The notes beneath the pieces were generated by a model that saw only the letters and a list, made by a program, of their open reading frames with translations, ran no database searches and had not been told where the DNA came from. The translations under genes were made by a program, and so were the position numbers. A DNA stretch of 64,000 nt from Hermodice carunculata. Taxonomy: Eukaryota; Annelida; Polychaeta; Eunicida; Amphinomidae. Shown here one piece after another: positions 28,354 through 40,564 of the stretch (positions are counted from its first letter, which is position 1; the number at the start of each line of letters is the position of its first letter). The stretch spans positions 28,306,056 through 28,370,055 of the forward strand of contig OZ026624.1 in NCBI GenBank assembly GCA_964020975.1, written 5' to 3'.

Positions 28354-28866
28354 GTGGCCGCGATTCACTTTGATATTCAAGTCAAATGTATTTTTTGTGT
28401 GAGACTGTCCCGCAATCATTGCATTAATTGCGCAATGTTCAAAAAGGTGCTAGCCACCACATGGCGACGTGTCCCATTTGGATTTGTAACAACGATGATA
28501 ACTGCTTCAGACCCAGCCGAGCCGGCAGATAAAAGTTAAGATAGTAACTCATGTTTTTAACAACCGTTTACCCTGGTAACTCGGAGAACAAACACCTGGA
28601 AGCGGGCTGAAAACACGTGACCGCGATTCACTGTGATTTTCCTTTCCCACAATGCATTGCGCCATGTTTAAAATAGCGCTCACCCTGTGTGCATGCATGC
28701 CATGGTGGTATCGTGTTGCATTTGGATTTATAACTAACAAATGATAACTGCTTCAGACATAACCGAGCAGGTAGATTAAAGTTAAGGTAGTAAGTCATCT
28801 TTTAAAAATATGTTGACTACCGTTTCCCCTGGTAACTTGGAAAACGGACACCTGGAACCTAGTCCT
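28354..28866 (+). repeat. 263-bp tandem duplication, two diverged copies
   Basis: CCGCGATTCACT at 28358 recurs at 28621, and similarity continues through TTTGGATTT, GATAACTGCTTCAGAC, AAAGTTAAG and ACCGTTT-CCCTGGTAACT to about 28606 and 28866. The copies are visibly diverged, so the duplication is not recent. The second copy carries a better ZNF143-like site. It may be a duplicated regulatory segment or part of an unknown repeat. Confidence 0.85.
28644..28661 (+). promoter_or_regulatory. ZNF143/Staf-type site candidate
   Basis: TTCCCACAATGCATTGCG closely fits the vertebrate ZNF143 (SBS) consensus around CCCANNATGC. In animals this motif marks promoters, often bidirectional ones. The equivalent place in the first duplicate copy (about 28405-28440) keeps only GCAATCATTGC-like fragments. 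No exon is evident next to it. Confidence 0.35.
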
Positions 28867-29380
28867 AGGGATACTAGATACCGATACCGCACCACCGTGG
28901 CTATATGCAGCAGCAATGCTTTTTCCCCCGGCCCAAGATAATCGTCCAGACAGTTTGAAATAAAATCCTGTGTTTGAGTTGACTTTACTGCGAAATAACG
29001 GCACCTTGGCCAGCTTTTCTTTTAACTTGCAACTTGGTTACAGTTGATTAGGACAACCTCCTTTTAGGGTGGTCATTTTTGGGGCAATTTTGCTGGTTGT
29101 TGGTCGCGTGTTGCAACTGATCTAGCGCTGTCCAACTGGAGCATTGGAGCAAAATTTTGCATCACAGTTCCTGAAAAATACTATAGAATTTATCCAAAAT
29201 AGGTGTTTCTCATGTGAAGAAGTTGAGAAAATGTTCCAGGGAAACTAAATTAGCTGCTACAGAGATTTCCAGTTGGACAGCACTATGGTCGTTCGCGTTA
29301 GGTCATTTAACATTGCAAACGTAATCGTGCCAACGAAAACTGGTCGTTTTGACCAGGCGGGGACTGGGGTCCGTAATTGC
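28867..29380. other. Non-coding stretch, nothing recognised
   Basis: Mixed-composition DNA with one repeated phrase: CAGTTGGACAGCACTATGG near 29270 partly mirrors CTAGCGCTGTCCAACTGGAG near 29120 in inverted sense (about 15 bases), a possible foldback with a loop of about 150 bp. Confidence 0.4.
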
Positions 29381-29384
29381 AGAT

Positions 29385-29952
29385 ACTACTGTACTATGCA
29401 GAACCTGCCAGGGTATATCAAGGAGAGTGAATGTAAGAAAAATTTTTAAAAAGGAGGTGAAATCATTCTTGATGCATGACTGCCATAAGATGGGAGAACT
29501 GGAGAGGGACCGCTTAATATATTTATAATTTCAGTATCTTAGTGTTATAAAAATTATGGCTTTGGTGCTTATATTTATTTATTTATTTATTTATTTATTT
29601 ATTTTATTTATTTATTCATTCATTTATTTATTTATTTATTCATTCATTCATGCATTCATTCATTTATTCATTCAGTTATTTATTTATTGAAAATTTGGAA
29701 TTATCTTTTAATTCATAAATGATTAAAGCATTCGAACTACAAACCTGTGTAAAGCAACTTAATATTTTTCTGATTTTATTCTTGCTGTTTTTCATATTGT
29801 CGTCTACCATGGAAATAAGCCAAGGCAAGATTCTTAGGTATTTGGTGCTCCCATTGCATGAATCATAGTTTGGTGTGCTTTCAGCAATTATATTGCACAA
29901 TGCTGGCAAATTTGTGAATAAAATATTATCAATCAACCAATCAATCAATCAA
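29385..29952 (+). mobile_element. Possible LINE 3' end with simple-repeat tail
   Basis: Around 29400-29520 one frame reads NLPGYIKESECKKNF and, after a break, KKEVKSFLMHDCHKMGELE, resembling the LP-(x)-FK-K-(x)-L tail of CR1/Jockey-type ORF2 proteins. Downstream are a TTTA/TTCA run (29571-29690) and AATAAAATATTATCAATCAA followed by CAAT units (29920-29952), the kind of short tandem tail these LINEs end in. No reverse-transcriptase core is present, so this would be a 5'-truncated copy. Confidence 0.28.
29571..29690 (+). repeat. TTTA/TTCA tetranucleotide repeat
   Basis: Mostly TTTA units with TTCA substitutions and one TGCATTC interruption. Confidence 0.95.
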
Positions 29953-32479
29953 CATTCAGTGATATATGTTAAGTACATTTAGGCCCAGTAATTATCTTAA
30001 TGTATTTTTTCCTCTTTCTTTTGTAGAGAAAATACTCAACTTACTAATTGCAGCATAATCTATCTGTTCCATTTTCCCCGAATTTATAAACATAATATGT
30101 GTGCAAAATTCCTTAAAACGTTACATGTATAAATACAAAAATTGTCTTACCTTAAATTATAACATGGCGATGGTCTTTTTTAAAATTTATTTTACACTAA
30201 TTTTTACAAATTTCCATCCTTTTTTTTTTTACAATCCGAGGGAAAATAGCAGTAAATCAGAACAAATTTGTACAATAAAGACTAAAATTTTGTGATTTTG
30301 TCAACCATGTAAAGGCAAGATTTTCCACTCGAAACTCTTCAGAATACACCATTTTCACCGTGATCAAATATCGAAATGCCCCCAGACTCCCAACATGTGT
30401 CTCGTGTGGGCCTATGAAAAAAAATTATGTACTTTTTTGGCCCACTTGGAGCTCTGAATTTCTAGCACTGGCCTGGGTCGATCAATATTTATTAAGGAAG
30501 GGCGGCTTGAAAGTACATGTACTTTTTTTTCATTAATTTTCGGGTTGGGGCTTCTTTAATTCAGGGTCCCTCAGGTTACCGGAACCACACACATATTTTT
30601 GTTAGGCCTTCGGTAATTTGGACATTTGTTAAACCATGTTTAAAATGGACGTTCTTACTCCTTTTACACATTACCTCTTTTGGTGTCAGTTAAATTTGTT
30701 ACCTGGGCACAGCCGGATGCACTTGCTAAATATAGTAAAACATAGGGAAGTACTTTGAAATGGCCTTCTTCTTTTATTTGGTACTTTTAAGAACAACACC
30801 CTGTGGAAAAAAGGGAAAGCAAGGTCCATGTCTTCAAAATACTATGAAACTTGACAGTGTCCCTGAATTTGTTCTTATCTGCATCAGGTGTAAAATTATG
30901 AGACTGCAAAGTTAAAATTGCTAGTTTGCATATCCAAAAATTTACTTTACAAAATTGAAGGCTTATATCCCAATATTGGCTTAATATGGACAATTTGGAA
31001 CACATTTAGGTTCTTGATGCTTGGAACTAAACAGCATCATTTTTAGAACTTCTGACTGGGTTTTACGGAGAAATAGATAAATATAAACTACGAGTCCTCC
31101 TATATCTAGGTGTTTTATGTTGGTATATTTATTAAATTAGCACAATATTTTGTTGATCTCTATGTGCACCAGTTGATAAAGCAAGACCATGCAACTTCAA
31201 CATTGTATATTTTCATCAAGCTCCATTAAAATTCTAAAAGCAGCAAAAATGTGATACACATTGGTATCGCGATATCTTAACCACTTGGGAACTTGAATTT
31301 TGACTTCCAGAAGTCTGAATGGGAGTATATACAGTACAAGTAGAATTATTAGATCTTTGTAGTTCCTTTCTGGTTTGGTTGTATCGGCTCTTTATGGTTC
31401 GGCTTTTGATTCATAATTTAATACTACAAACAGTACAAAGAATCACACGGATACAAGAAGCTTTTTGCAGTCTTCTAGATCATGTTTGTATCCAGAGGCA
31501 TCTCAAGTTTAAGAAACAGAGCTCGTTCAAATGTAGACTTACACTGTTTAGATTTAAATGTTGTAAATGCAAAATAAAAAATATTGTGTGATGAACCAAC
31601 TTGAATGAAATAACTGCAGTAAAAATGTTGTCGCAGTCACATTAAATGTGCTCACCCGAATGAGTGTTGGCAGACTAGGGCCAATACAAATTTTGAAGCA
31701 CTGACCCTGCCATCTTGAAAAAAGGTTTGGTACTTGTCCAGTCCTGTATGTTATACTCTGAAAGAAAATATGAAAGCTAACGGGAAAGCCCAGTTTTGTG
31801 AATTTTGTGTGTCTCAGATATCAAATTGTTCGTGTGAAAATAGAGTCTCAGATGCCAGGAAAACGCGTCAGAGAGTATAAACTTTTCAAAAATTTCAGGG
31901 GAGCCCCCCCCCCCTCCCCCGCTGTGGGCTTCATGCCTTATGCACTCGCAATTTGAACCCCTCATGAGAAAGTCTGGATTCGCCCGTGTATGGATATTTC
32001 TTTTGAATGAAGGTAAAATAGATGTGACCGCGCACTGTATGACGAGAACTGGAACTTGTAGCAGCTAGATAAAGGCATTTGTCATGTCACAGAGAGACCC
32101 AGCTTGTCATTCGTTTATGACTCGATAATTTATTTTAATTCATTTTATTTTATTGTATTTTTTTAATATATACATTTTTTAAAATTATTTTTTATTTATT
32201 TATTTATTTATTGCATGCTTATTACAAGGAATTAGAGTGACAATTCCTGTGGCGAGTAAATTTTAATCAGAGCAGAAATATGGCTTCTGCTGCTGGAATA
32301 TGTTAAATAAGCCTGCTTAAATATCAGACTGAATACACACTGATTTTGTTTAAGGAATTAAGTATGGCGTGGCAGTGATTGTTGCCAATATAGACCTAAC
32401 ACGAAGGAGCCGGTGAGGTCGAAGTCAGATCGCTCCGTGCAAGCCAAAAGTTCTATTGGTGCTACCAACCTCAGAGCAT

Positions 32480-32482
<3 letters not shown>
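29953..32482. other. Long non-coding stretch
   Basis: No supported gene. A plus frame at 31319-31591 (90 codons) has no recognisable domain. A poly-C run near 31900 with the adjoining phrase GTCTGGATTCGCCCGTG resembles the GC-rich linkers seen at 55.25 and 57.1 kb. TTTA-rich simple sequence lies near 32140-32210. Confidence 0.5.

Positions 32483-32526
<44 letters not shown>
32483..32526 (+). repeat. CA dinucleotide microsatellite
   Basis: About 22 uninterrupted CA units. Confidence 0.98.
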
Positions 32527-32528
<2 letters not shown>

Positions 32529-32899
32529 TTGGACGATGAGTAAACAATGTTTCTGACTTTAACATCAATTTGGAATCGATTAGGAATGCCAAATAGTGAA
32601 AGCGGTAGGTCGACGGTCTCAAATGGAAGTTTGCAATTCTGTCAACAGATGGCGCTACATATATATAACTGAAACGTTCCAGCCTACCTTGAAAAGTGTT
32701 AACGCCTGAAACTGTTTGCTTCAAATTTAAAGCATGGAAACACAAAATGATATTTTATTTTCGACAGATGAATGTTTTTCACCCTCATAAAAAAGAAGTT
32801 CATTATAAATTTCTTGATGGAGCCGTGGTTAGTGCTGATACTAACACTGGTCAAAGGTTAATATGCAGCCATTTGATCGGCCGTCGCCTGCTGCCCATG

Positions 32900-33022
32900 A
32901 TAGAATTAACGAATCAATGGACAGGCTAGTGTGAGTCCACATCAAGTAGTGCCCTCGTTGCGCTCGGGCAAACTGTAGCTGACGCACCCTAGAGCCAGAC
33001 TATCCATTATTTCAATTCTAAA
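32900..33022. mobile_element. Palindromic MITE, diverged copy
   Basis: The left arm begins TAGAATTAACGAATCAATGG, the right arm ends CTATCCATTATTTCAATTCT, around the loop phrase CCCTCGTTGCGCTCGGGC. The arms are now clearly mismatched. It is a tandem partner of the copy at 33092-33210, and both are followed by the same ATGAATC-GAACTT-AATCC segment, so a 192-bp unit was duplicated. Confidence 0.75.
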
Positions 33023-33091
33023 TTTGTCCTCATGAATCCGAACTTGAATCCATAGTTTTAAGGCCTTAAAATGTGGTTGTTTGGGTATCAA

Positions 33092-33210
33092 GTTTAGAAT
33101 TAAGGAATAATGGATAGGCTAGGGTGCGTCCGCTACAGTAATGCCCTCGCTGCGCTCTGGCGTTACTGTAGCGGACGCACCCTAGACTATCCATTATTTC
33201 AATTCTAAAC
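33092..33210. mobile_element. Palindromic MITE, near-perfect copy
   Basis: Arms of about 52 bp (33092-33144 and 33158-33210) match almost completely, differing in one short indel region and about two other bases, with a 13-bp loop CTCGCTGCGCTCT. The outer ends read GTTTAGAATT, and the inner arm holds AGGGTGCGTCCGCTACAGTA. With no coding capacity and nearly full palindromy it fits a foldback MITE. DNA of this kind would readily extrude a cruciform. Confidence 0.85.
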
Positions 33211-33739
33211 TTATCATCATGAATCTGAACTTTAATCCGGAGCTTGAAGGCTTTAAAATGTAGTTTTTATCTGCCGAGAACGCCTGGCTTAGTGAAAATT
33301 ACGTCAAGATGTGCCTGAATCTGGGTGTGGAAACGAGGCTAGTGTACAGAATCGAAGTGGGCGTGGTACCACTACAGGTGTAAACCAATAGACAAAGAGT
33401 ATAAAGTTACCAACTATAAGATAGATTTCTGAGTCATGGATTTGACCAATGTGCTCACAGTCTGAGCTTCCTTTCAACCACATTGATGACAAAAATGATT
33501 TCTTAATGTTATTTCTGAAGTATGGTTTTCCTTTCCTGACATTAACTTTACTCACCTAAATGATACAGTTTTTATTGCCTTTGAAATCAATGACGGTAAA
33601 AGTACGATTCCTATCTATGACACTGATCCAGGCTCCCATTTCTTTGATCAAGCCAGCTTGGCAAACTCCTTTTGAAATAGTCAATACTATACAGGAGATT
33701 TTTTAATTTGAAAGTTAATGAATCAGACCAGTCGTCATC

Positions 33740-36400
33740 CTTATTTTTTTGGTCTGAATATAAGAAGTTTACCTGTACATATTGATGACTTGAACCGTTT
33801 TCTTGACTTGGATACTAATAGAGACTTTCACAATTTAGAAAACTATCATCATGAAAGAAAATTCAGATAAAAAAAAAAGATGGTGGCGGGGTTTCCCTAT
33901 TTTTGACACGTCTTGAAAATAATGAAAGGGGTGACTAATCTATTTTCGATGACATGTTGGAGTCGCTATTTGTCGAATTACATAATACCTGCAATAAACC
34001 TAATGTGATTGTTGGTGTCATTTATACACCGCCTGGAACAAGATTATGCATTTTTAATGGACCAGTTGAACTTATATACGAAAAAGCTGAGTCATGTTCC
34101 CTCCTTGGAGACTTCGACATTAATCTTCTCAATGTAGACAAACATCCTCCATCCCCCGACTGCATAGATCATTTACACAGTCACTAGTTTCTTCCGTGTA
34201 TTAATAGACCCACCAGAATAACAGATAATTATGCTACGCTAATTGATACTATTTTCATTAATATCATACGTGATTATTCTGAACGGCTAAGTGGTATTCT
34301 ATATAGTGATATAGCAGACAATCTACCAATTTTGCATATTATAAGAAACAAAACAACTATATAGTCTCTCCAGTTCTTCACAAGCAACATTTAATTAATC
34401 TTATGTCTTTTAATCCTTTCAAAGTTAAGATAACCTCTTATTCTTGGACCAATATATACATGAAAACAATGATGTTGACAACGCTATGTCTAATTTTGTC
34501 AAATGTTTTCAAGATGTTTATAAAGAAACTATTCCTCTTCGTGCAGTAATTTCCAGATATAAACCAAATAATCCACGGTTTGCACAGGAGATCATTAAAT
34601 CTATCAGCAGGAAAAATAAGCTATATAGGAAAATCAACATACCAACGGGAAAAAAAACTTAAGAATAATAACTATAGAAACCGTCTAAATCATATTATCC
34701 GTATCGCTGAGAAAATAAAATATTACTCTGGTGTAATTGACAACAACAAATCAACCGTAACTAAAGTCTGGAAACCCATAATAACTGTTCTCAGCAAACA
34801 CAAAAGATACAAGGCAAGTAAACGATTAAAAAACGGCAATAACTACATTACTGACCCAAAAAGACATAGCCAACAAATTTCACTTGTATTTTGTGAATGT
34901 TGGACAATCACTTGCGAACAAAATACTTGGCACTCACTCATGTTTGGACAATTTACATCCAAAGGTACTGAAATACGTCTCAAACAAAATAGCTTTTCCA
35001 CTTGTTCACATTAGAAATTTATCTTTTCAAAGTTGTGTCTTTCCTAAAGTATTGAAATTACCAAAATAATGCCTATATTAAAAAAAAAAAGGTGATGAGG
35101 CATTATTCGAAAATTACACGCCTATGCCTGCCTTGTCAAACATCCTTTGAGATGGTGATTGACAAGCAACTTTCCAATTATTTGGGTAGGTTAGATATTT
35201 TATGTAACTACCAGTGCTGTTTCCGTTACAAATATTGTACAGAATATGCTGTAAGCTATCAATCTTGTAAAATATCAGAGGCCCTGGAGAGGAGAGAACA
35301 CACCGTCTGTGTGTTTCTTGACCTTTCCAAGGCTTTTGATACAGTCAATCGTCATATCTTGTGCAAAAAGCTGTCTTTCCATGGAACACGTGGAATTTCC
35401 CTGGATTTATTTACTAGTTACCTATCAAATAGGACACAGTTTGTGCATTATCTGAATGAACATTCTGACATATTACCTATCAATTGTAGAGTTCCACAAG
35501 GGCCCATCATTGGGACTTTGTTGTTCCTTCTTTATATAATTCATGATTTAGTTATTGTGTTTTAAGAGGTACTATGTATATTATTTGCAGACGACACAGG
35601 TTTGCTTTTTAGTGACTCAAATTCTGATACACTAAAGCATAAATTAAACAATACTTTCAATGAAGTTTCCCGCTGGTTCCAAACATATAAATTATCAGTT
35701 AACATAGACAAAACAAACTATATTATATTTCGGTCTCGGAATAGGAAAAATTCCTCTTACAATTTTCCCATTAATATAAATGAGCAAAAATTACTTTAAA
35801 ATGAAGCTGTTAAATTTTTGGTTTGACAAAGAACTTAATTGGAAAGAACATGCTTTATTTCTTTCCAGAAAAATTAGCAATTTAAGTTGGGTATTAAAAA
35901 GATTTGATATAAGTTTCGCATAAACGTGCTGATCCCGCTGTTTTATGCTTTGGTGTACCCTTATTTCATCTGCTGTTATGCAGCATGGTCTATCACTTAT
36001 TTCAATGTAATAGATAATATTGTTAAACTTCCAAAGAAAAATGTACGTATCATTACATTCTCGGATGTTTATGCCCACACCAATTACTTGTTCTATAAAT
36101 TAAAAAGTTTTAAATCTCAACTTTAGACATGGGCCTTACACGATGGCTTATGTATAGGTACTATCCGTTTACTGAAATTTGTTCACTGAAGTCTTGACTA
36201 TTCATAACTGTAACACTAGACAAGCACAGAGTTTTTACGCACAGCCGTACAGGACTAATTTGAGTAAATTTTCAATACTATAGCTCATGGTCCAAACATA
36301 CGGAAAACTTTACCTAATTCCGTTCTAAATTCAACGTCCATATATATGTTCAAGAAACGTCTTAAATTGTACATTCTTGACGACCAGTAATTGATAGAAT
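33740..36400 (+). mobile_element. Degenerate CR1/Jockey-group LINE (EN-RT ORF2)
   Basis: Plus-strand frames carry the parts of a non-LTR retrotransposon in order. APE-type endonuclease: LNIRSLPVHIDDLNRFLDL about 33752-33815, GGGVSLF about 33886, VGVIYTPPG about 34010, LLGDFDINLL about 34105, then ATLIDTIF and DIADNLPILHI up to about 34345. A linker follows. Reverse transcriptase: FLDLSKAFDTVN about 35316, RVPQGPIIGTLLFLLYI about 35488-35540, FADDT about 35585 with the YADD-type catalytic pair. The C-terminal region runs to about 36390. At least half a dozen stops or frameshifts interrupt it (for example after NPHSH-like residues at 34187, at 34660, 35014, 35565 and 35799), so it is dead. The 5' end is missing or unrecognisable and the Helitron-like repeat cluster follows closely. 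Confidence 0.9.
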
Positions 36401-36599
36401 ACGTCTTGTTGACTTGTCCTTGTTCTCGCCATTTTATGAGGCTTCCTTCCTGCTGCTGAAAATCATGTTCATTTGTTTTTGTTTTTGTTTTTGTTTTTCG
36501 TATTCTACCATTACCAACTGTAGCATTTTATCAATTTCTGTAATTTGTGTGCTTCTATCTTGTCATTATGTATATTATTTTCAGCAAATAAAACAACGC

Positions 36600-37077
36600 A
36601 GTACAATTTCCATTTTAATACATAGGTTTGTGCTATAGGCACATCCATTTGATCAAAATCAGCAGTTGTAGAATTACAATTTATGCAAATTCAGGAGAAT
36701 ATGCAAAATTTAAATCTTGCAACGACTTCACAAACTATTACAGATAGGGGTATCGTTCCAACTTTAATTGATAGGTTTATTACATAGCTGTATCCTCAGA
36801 GATGTGGACCAAAGTTGCAGCATCGAAATGTATGCAAATTAGGCAAAGACAAAAAAAATTGAACTTTGAATAACTTCAGAACTGTTACAGATAGAGGAAC
36901 CATTCCAACTTCAATTTATAGGTTTGTGACACGGCTAAATTGCTTACGTCTCTTTTGAACAGCCCAATAACAATTATTTTTGCAGGAGTTAAATGAAAAA
37001 TGGAGAATAAGCCATCTTTAAAAGTTTTCAAGGCACGCAGACTGATTTGTTGACAAGCAAATCAAATTTCTCCAGTT
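36600..37077 (+). mobile_element. Helitron-like element, 5'-truncated copy 4
   Basis: Holds two to three ~148-bp monomers (phrase CTTCA-AACT-TTACAGATAG at about 36716 and 36864) and a 3' end GATTTGTTGACAAGCAAATC (about 37044-37062) then AAATTTCTCCAGTT, one base off the CTAGTT seen elsewhere. No head or leader is present. The monomers begin soon after the LINE, consistent with insertion of one into the other. Confidence 0.6.
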
Positions 37078-38222
37078 CATTCACTTACCACTTCCTTCAC
37101 CACACACAAAAGTTGCAGAATTCCAATTTATTCTAATTAGGAGCACTTGAAAAGTTTAACTGTAGAATATCTTCAAAACTATTACAGATAGAAGTGCAAT
37201 TCCAAGTGTCAGATACACGTCCCTGCTATAGGCACATCCAATGGACCACAAACAAAAGTCTTAGAATTATAATTTCTGGTATTTAGGTGCACTTGAAAGA
37301 TTAAATATTGAATGTCTTCAAAACTATTACAGGTAGAAGTGCCGTTCCAACTTCAGTATATAGGTTTTTGCTACAGGTGCACCCAATGAACTACAACAAA
37401 AGTTATAGAATTATACTGTCTGCTAAGTAGCGGCACTTGAAAAGTTTAAATGTTGAATATGCTCAAAACTATTACAGGTAGAAGTGCCATTCCAATTTCA
37501 ATTCATCGGTTGAACCACAAAAAATTTAGAACTATAAATATGCTAATTAGAGGCACTTTTTTAAATGTCAATATCTTCAAACAATTTCAGGGAGAGGTAC
37601 CCTTCACATTTTGATAATCTTCATAGGTTTCTGCTACAGGCACATCCAACTGACTACAACAAAAAGTTGTAGAAAACTTTATTCACGCTAATAGGAAAAT
37701 ACACAAAATTTCAATCTTGAACAACTTCAAAGCTATTACAGAAAGAGGTATCACTCAATTTCAGTTGATAGTTTGGTGACATAGTTCCTTTCAATGAAAT
37801 ATGAACCAATGTCGTACATTCAAATTTATGAAAATTAAGTTAACTCACAAAATTTAAATCTTTGAATATTCAACTTCAAAATCGTTATAGATAGAGATGC
37901 CATTCTAACTTTAATGGTTAGGTTTTGGAGATAGCTGCATCCTATAAACCATGAATTAAAGTTCCACCAGTTTGATTGATGCAAATTAGGCGAATACACA
38001 CAGTTTAAATCTTGAATAACTGCATAGCTATTATAGATATAGAGATACCATTCCAACTTCAATTTATAGGTTTAAAGTGTGAAACAGCTCAATTAATTAT
38101 GTCTCTTTAGTACGGTTCAATGAAAAATAATGCTGCAGAGGGTTAAATAAATAATGAATAGGCAATCTTAGGAAAAAATAGACACACAGACTGATTTGCT
38201 GACAAATCAAATTTCTCTATTT
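37078..38222 (+). mobile_element. Helitron-like element, headless copy 5
   Basis: Immediately follows copy 4. About seven monomers with a period of 146-151 bp (key phrase at about 37163, 37309, 37455, 37561, 37712, 37862, 38010), then a decayed tail GACTGATTTGCTGACAAATC and TTTCTCTATTTT. The tail-to-head adjacency of copies 4 and 5 repeats the arrangement at 23.45 kb. Confidence 0.6.
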
Positions 38223-38957
38223 TCCCCTCTGTGCTCTACTCCCCGCGCGCACGTGTGCTACCTAAGCTCAAACGCTAACAGATGCCTGTATTTGCCATTT
38301 GCGCACAAATGTACATGGGCTATATTAGCTGTTGTGCCTGGACTTGCTGTTTCCCAGTTGAGCGCAGATGACACACACGCGCGCACATGAATTTGGGGAA
38401 ATGTATTACTTACGCGTGTAAATGTCATTCCTGCGTCCTTCCAGGTGAAGTTGAAGGGAAGTTGAACGTTCAAAGAGTCAAGAGTGAACAGTAAAATTAA
38501 CAAATAAAATTCACAGGTTATCAGCCTGTATGGTTAGATCAACTATAACTCAAAAGAGTCTCCTCGTGAAATCGACGTATTTGAAAGTTATCAATATCAT
38601 ATCTTATTAGCTTTGTTTAGAATTTGCACCTGCTAAATTTGTAAACGTAAAACCTCCCTTGGCCTTATCAAGAATGTTAGAGTACCTATATACTCTCCTT
38701 TAAAAATTGGGCTTACTTATTATTCCGGAAAAAATGACCATTGGAAAATAAGTTCATCGTTTGTACTTTCACTGCAAAAGGGTTCAGAGGCCCTTAATAT
38801 GTGTTTCATATTCAGTGCTTGAGATAGGCCATTTTACATATATTTATCCACATATCTGTAGACCTTACGTATTATTTGATGACGATTTCAATACTTTTTG
38901 TCCAGTAGGACGTCCTAAGGTATTACAGAAACTTAAAGGCTACTCCAACATGATTGC

Positions 38958-38959
<2 letters not shown>

Positions 38960-39050
<91 letters not shown>
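38960..39050 (+). repeat. TA dinucleotide microsatellite
   Basis: About 90 bp of TA with one TG substitution near its start. Confidence 0.97.
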
Positions 39051-39691
39051 AAGGCCCATCTTTTTCCACATCGTGACGCATTATGGCAGAAGCATATTAC
39101 ATGCCACACATTTTATTTCTACTGCATGTATTCCTAATGGACACATTTTGTGTCACCTAGTGGGCATGTACGTCTACAGTACATGGCCCTGATTCGATAA
39201 AAAGGCAACTTAATAATAGGTGACTCTGTGCAATTCAAATATATTTAAGTTTGACATACGTATGAATGTCCGGAAGGCCGGACAGAGAAGGATCATCTAG
39301 GAATATTTTGTAAAATAAAATAAGATTCGAGGAAGTGGTGTCTGAAATATGAAATTCAGTCACGTTTACATTTATCTGTGGGCTAAGTTCATTATTACAA
39401 CTTTTCAGTTCCTCAATGGGATTTTAATTATTTGCCTTTTTAATCTGTTTTGCTCTGGTACGTGGGCAAAAGATATCTTTGGCAGCAGGGACCAACATCA
39501 TCCACTGACGTATGACAGAAGAAGGAAAATGAATTTGTTTGAACTATTTTAAGCAACAGATCATGAATTGTTTAATTCAAAGGAATACCACGTTGATATT
39601 TTATGATTTGATTGTATTGATGTTTTGAATCCAAACAAAACATATCGGGAGTATTAGATGTGGGGGCAAGAAGATCTACTTTTAGTGACAA

Positions 39692-39808
39692 AAATTGTAC
39701 AATTTGTTTCAGACGAACAAGAATTGTAAAGTTTGTTTCAGAAGAACCAAAATTGTACAATTTGTTTCAGACGAGCAAAAATTGTACAGTTTGTTTCAGA
39801 AGATTGAA
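39692..39808 (+). repeat. Four-unit 29-30-bp tandem repeat
   Basis: Units start at about 39692, 39722, 39751 and 39780 with AATTGTACAATTTGTTTCAG followed by ACGAACAAG or AGAAGAACC. Units one and three resemble each other more than their neighbours, hinting at a ~59-bp higher-order unit. Confidence 0.9.
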
Positions 39809-40512
39809 GGGCTTCAGAGGATCTTGGTTCGCCCTCCAAAAAATTTCCTGATTTTACCTAATGTTACAATAACAAAATATAAATAAATTGTTTTCCGTAC
39901 ACAACGATTTTTTTTAAATAGGCCATTATAAAGAATAGGAGTATAATTCTTTTTGTCCTGTGTATGGTCCTTTTTGTCGATATCATCTAAAGAAACAGCA
40001 CGCAAGGGATAACCCGTTTAAATTGTAATAAGGCGACAAGGCCTGCTGCCAATCAAACTGTCACGTGACACTACCCGTGAAGTGGCCCCTTATTGTGTAA
40101 TCATGGTAATAGTCATGCAGACATAGTTATAGGAGCCTTCCACACGCAGACATATATTACGGTGGTGGTAACGATACGAACAAGCAGCACAGATTTGAAG
40201 CATGGTTCTGAATATTAGCAAACTTATAAATGATGAACTTCACTGAAAATTGAGCATTACCCCGCATGTTGTGCAGAGCCATCTTGTGGTTATGAATGCA
40301 AACTTACCAGTAGGCCTAAATTTGGTTGATTTAAACAATATTTATTACTGACTTTTATCTGTCTTTTGTTTAACTATCGCCAAATACCATATATTTAAAT
40401 ACTGGGCCTATAGTTTTTCAAAAAAATTTATGTCCCTGAAAACAAAAAAGAAAGAAAAAACAACAAAGAAAATCAATTGCACAATAGTCTGCATCAACAA
40501 TAGTGATTAGGG

Positions 40513-40515
<3 letters not shown>

Positions 40516-40563
<48 letters not shown>
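40516..40563 (+). repeat. GT dinucleotide microsatellite
   Basis: About 24 GT units, uninterrupted. Confidence 0.98.

Positions 40564-40564
<1 letters not shown>

Noticed and set aside
39660-39886. Repeated CFRR/LFQ-type peptide ORFs
   Set aside because: Translation of a 29-30-bp tandem repeat in two frames.
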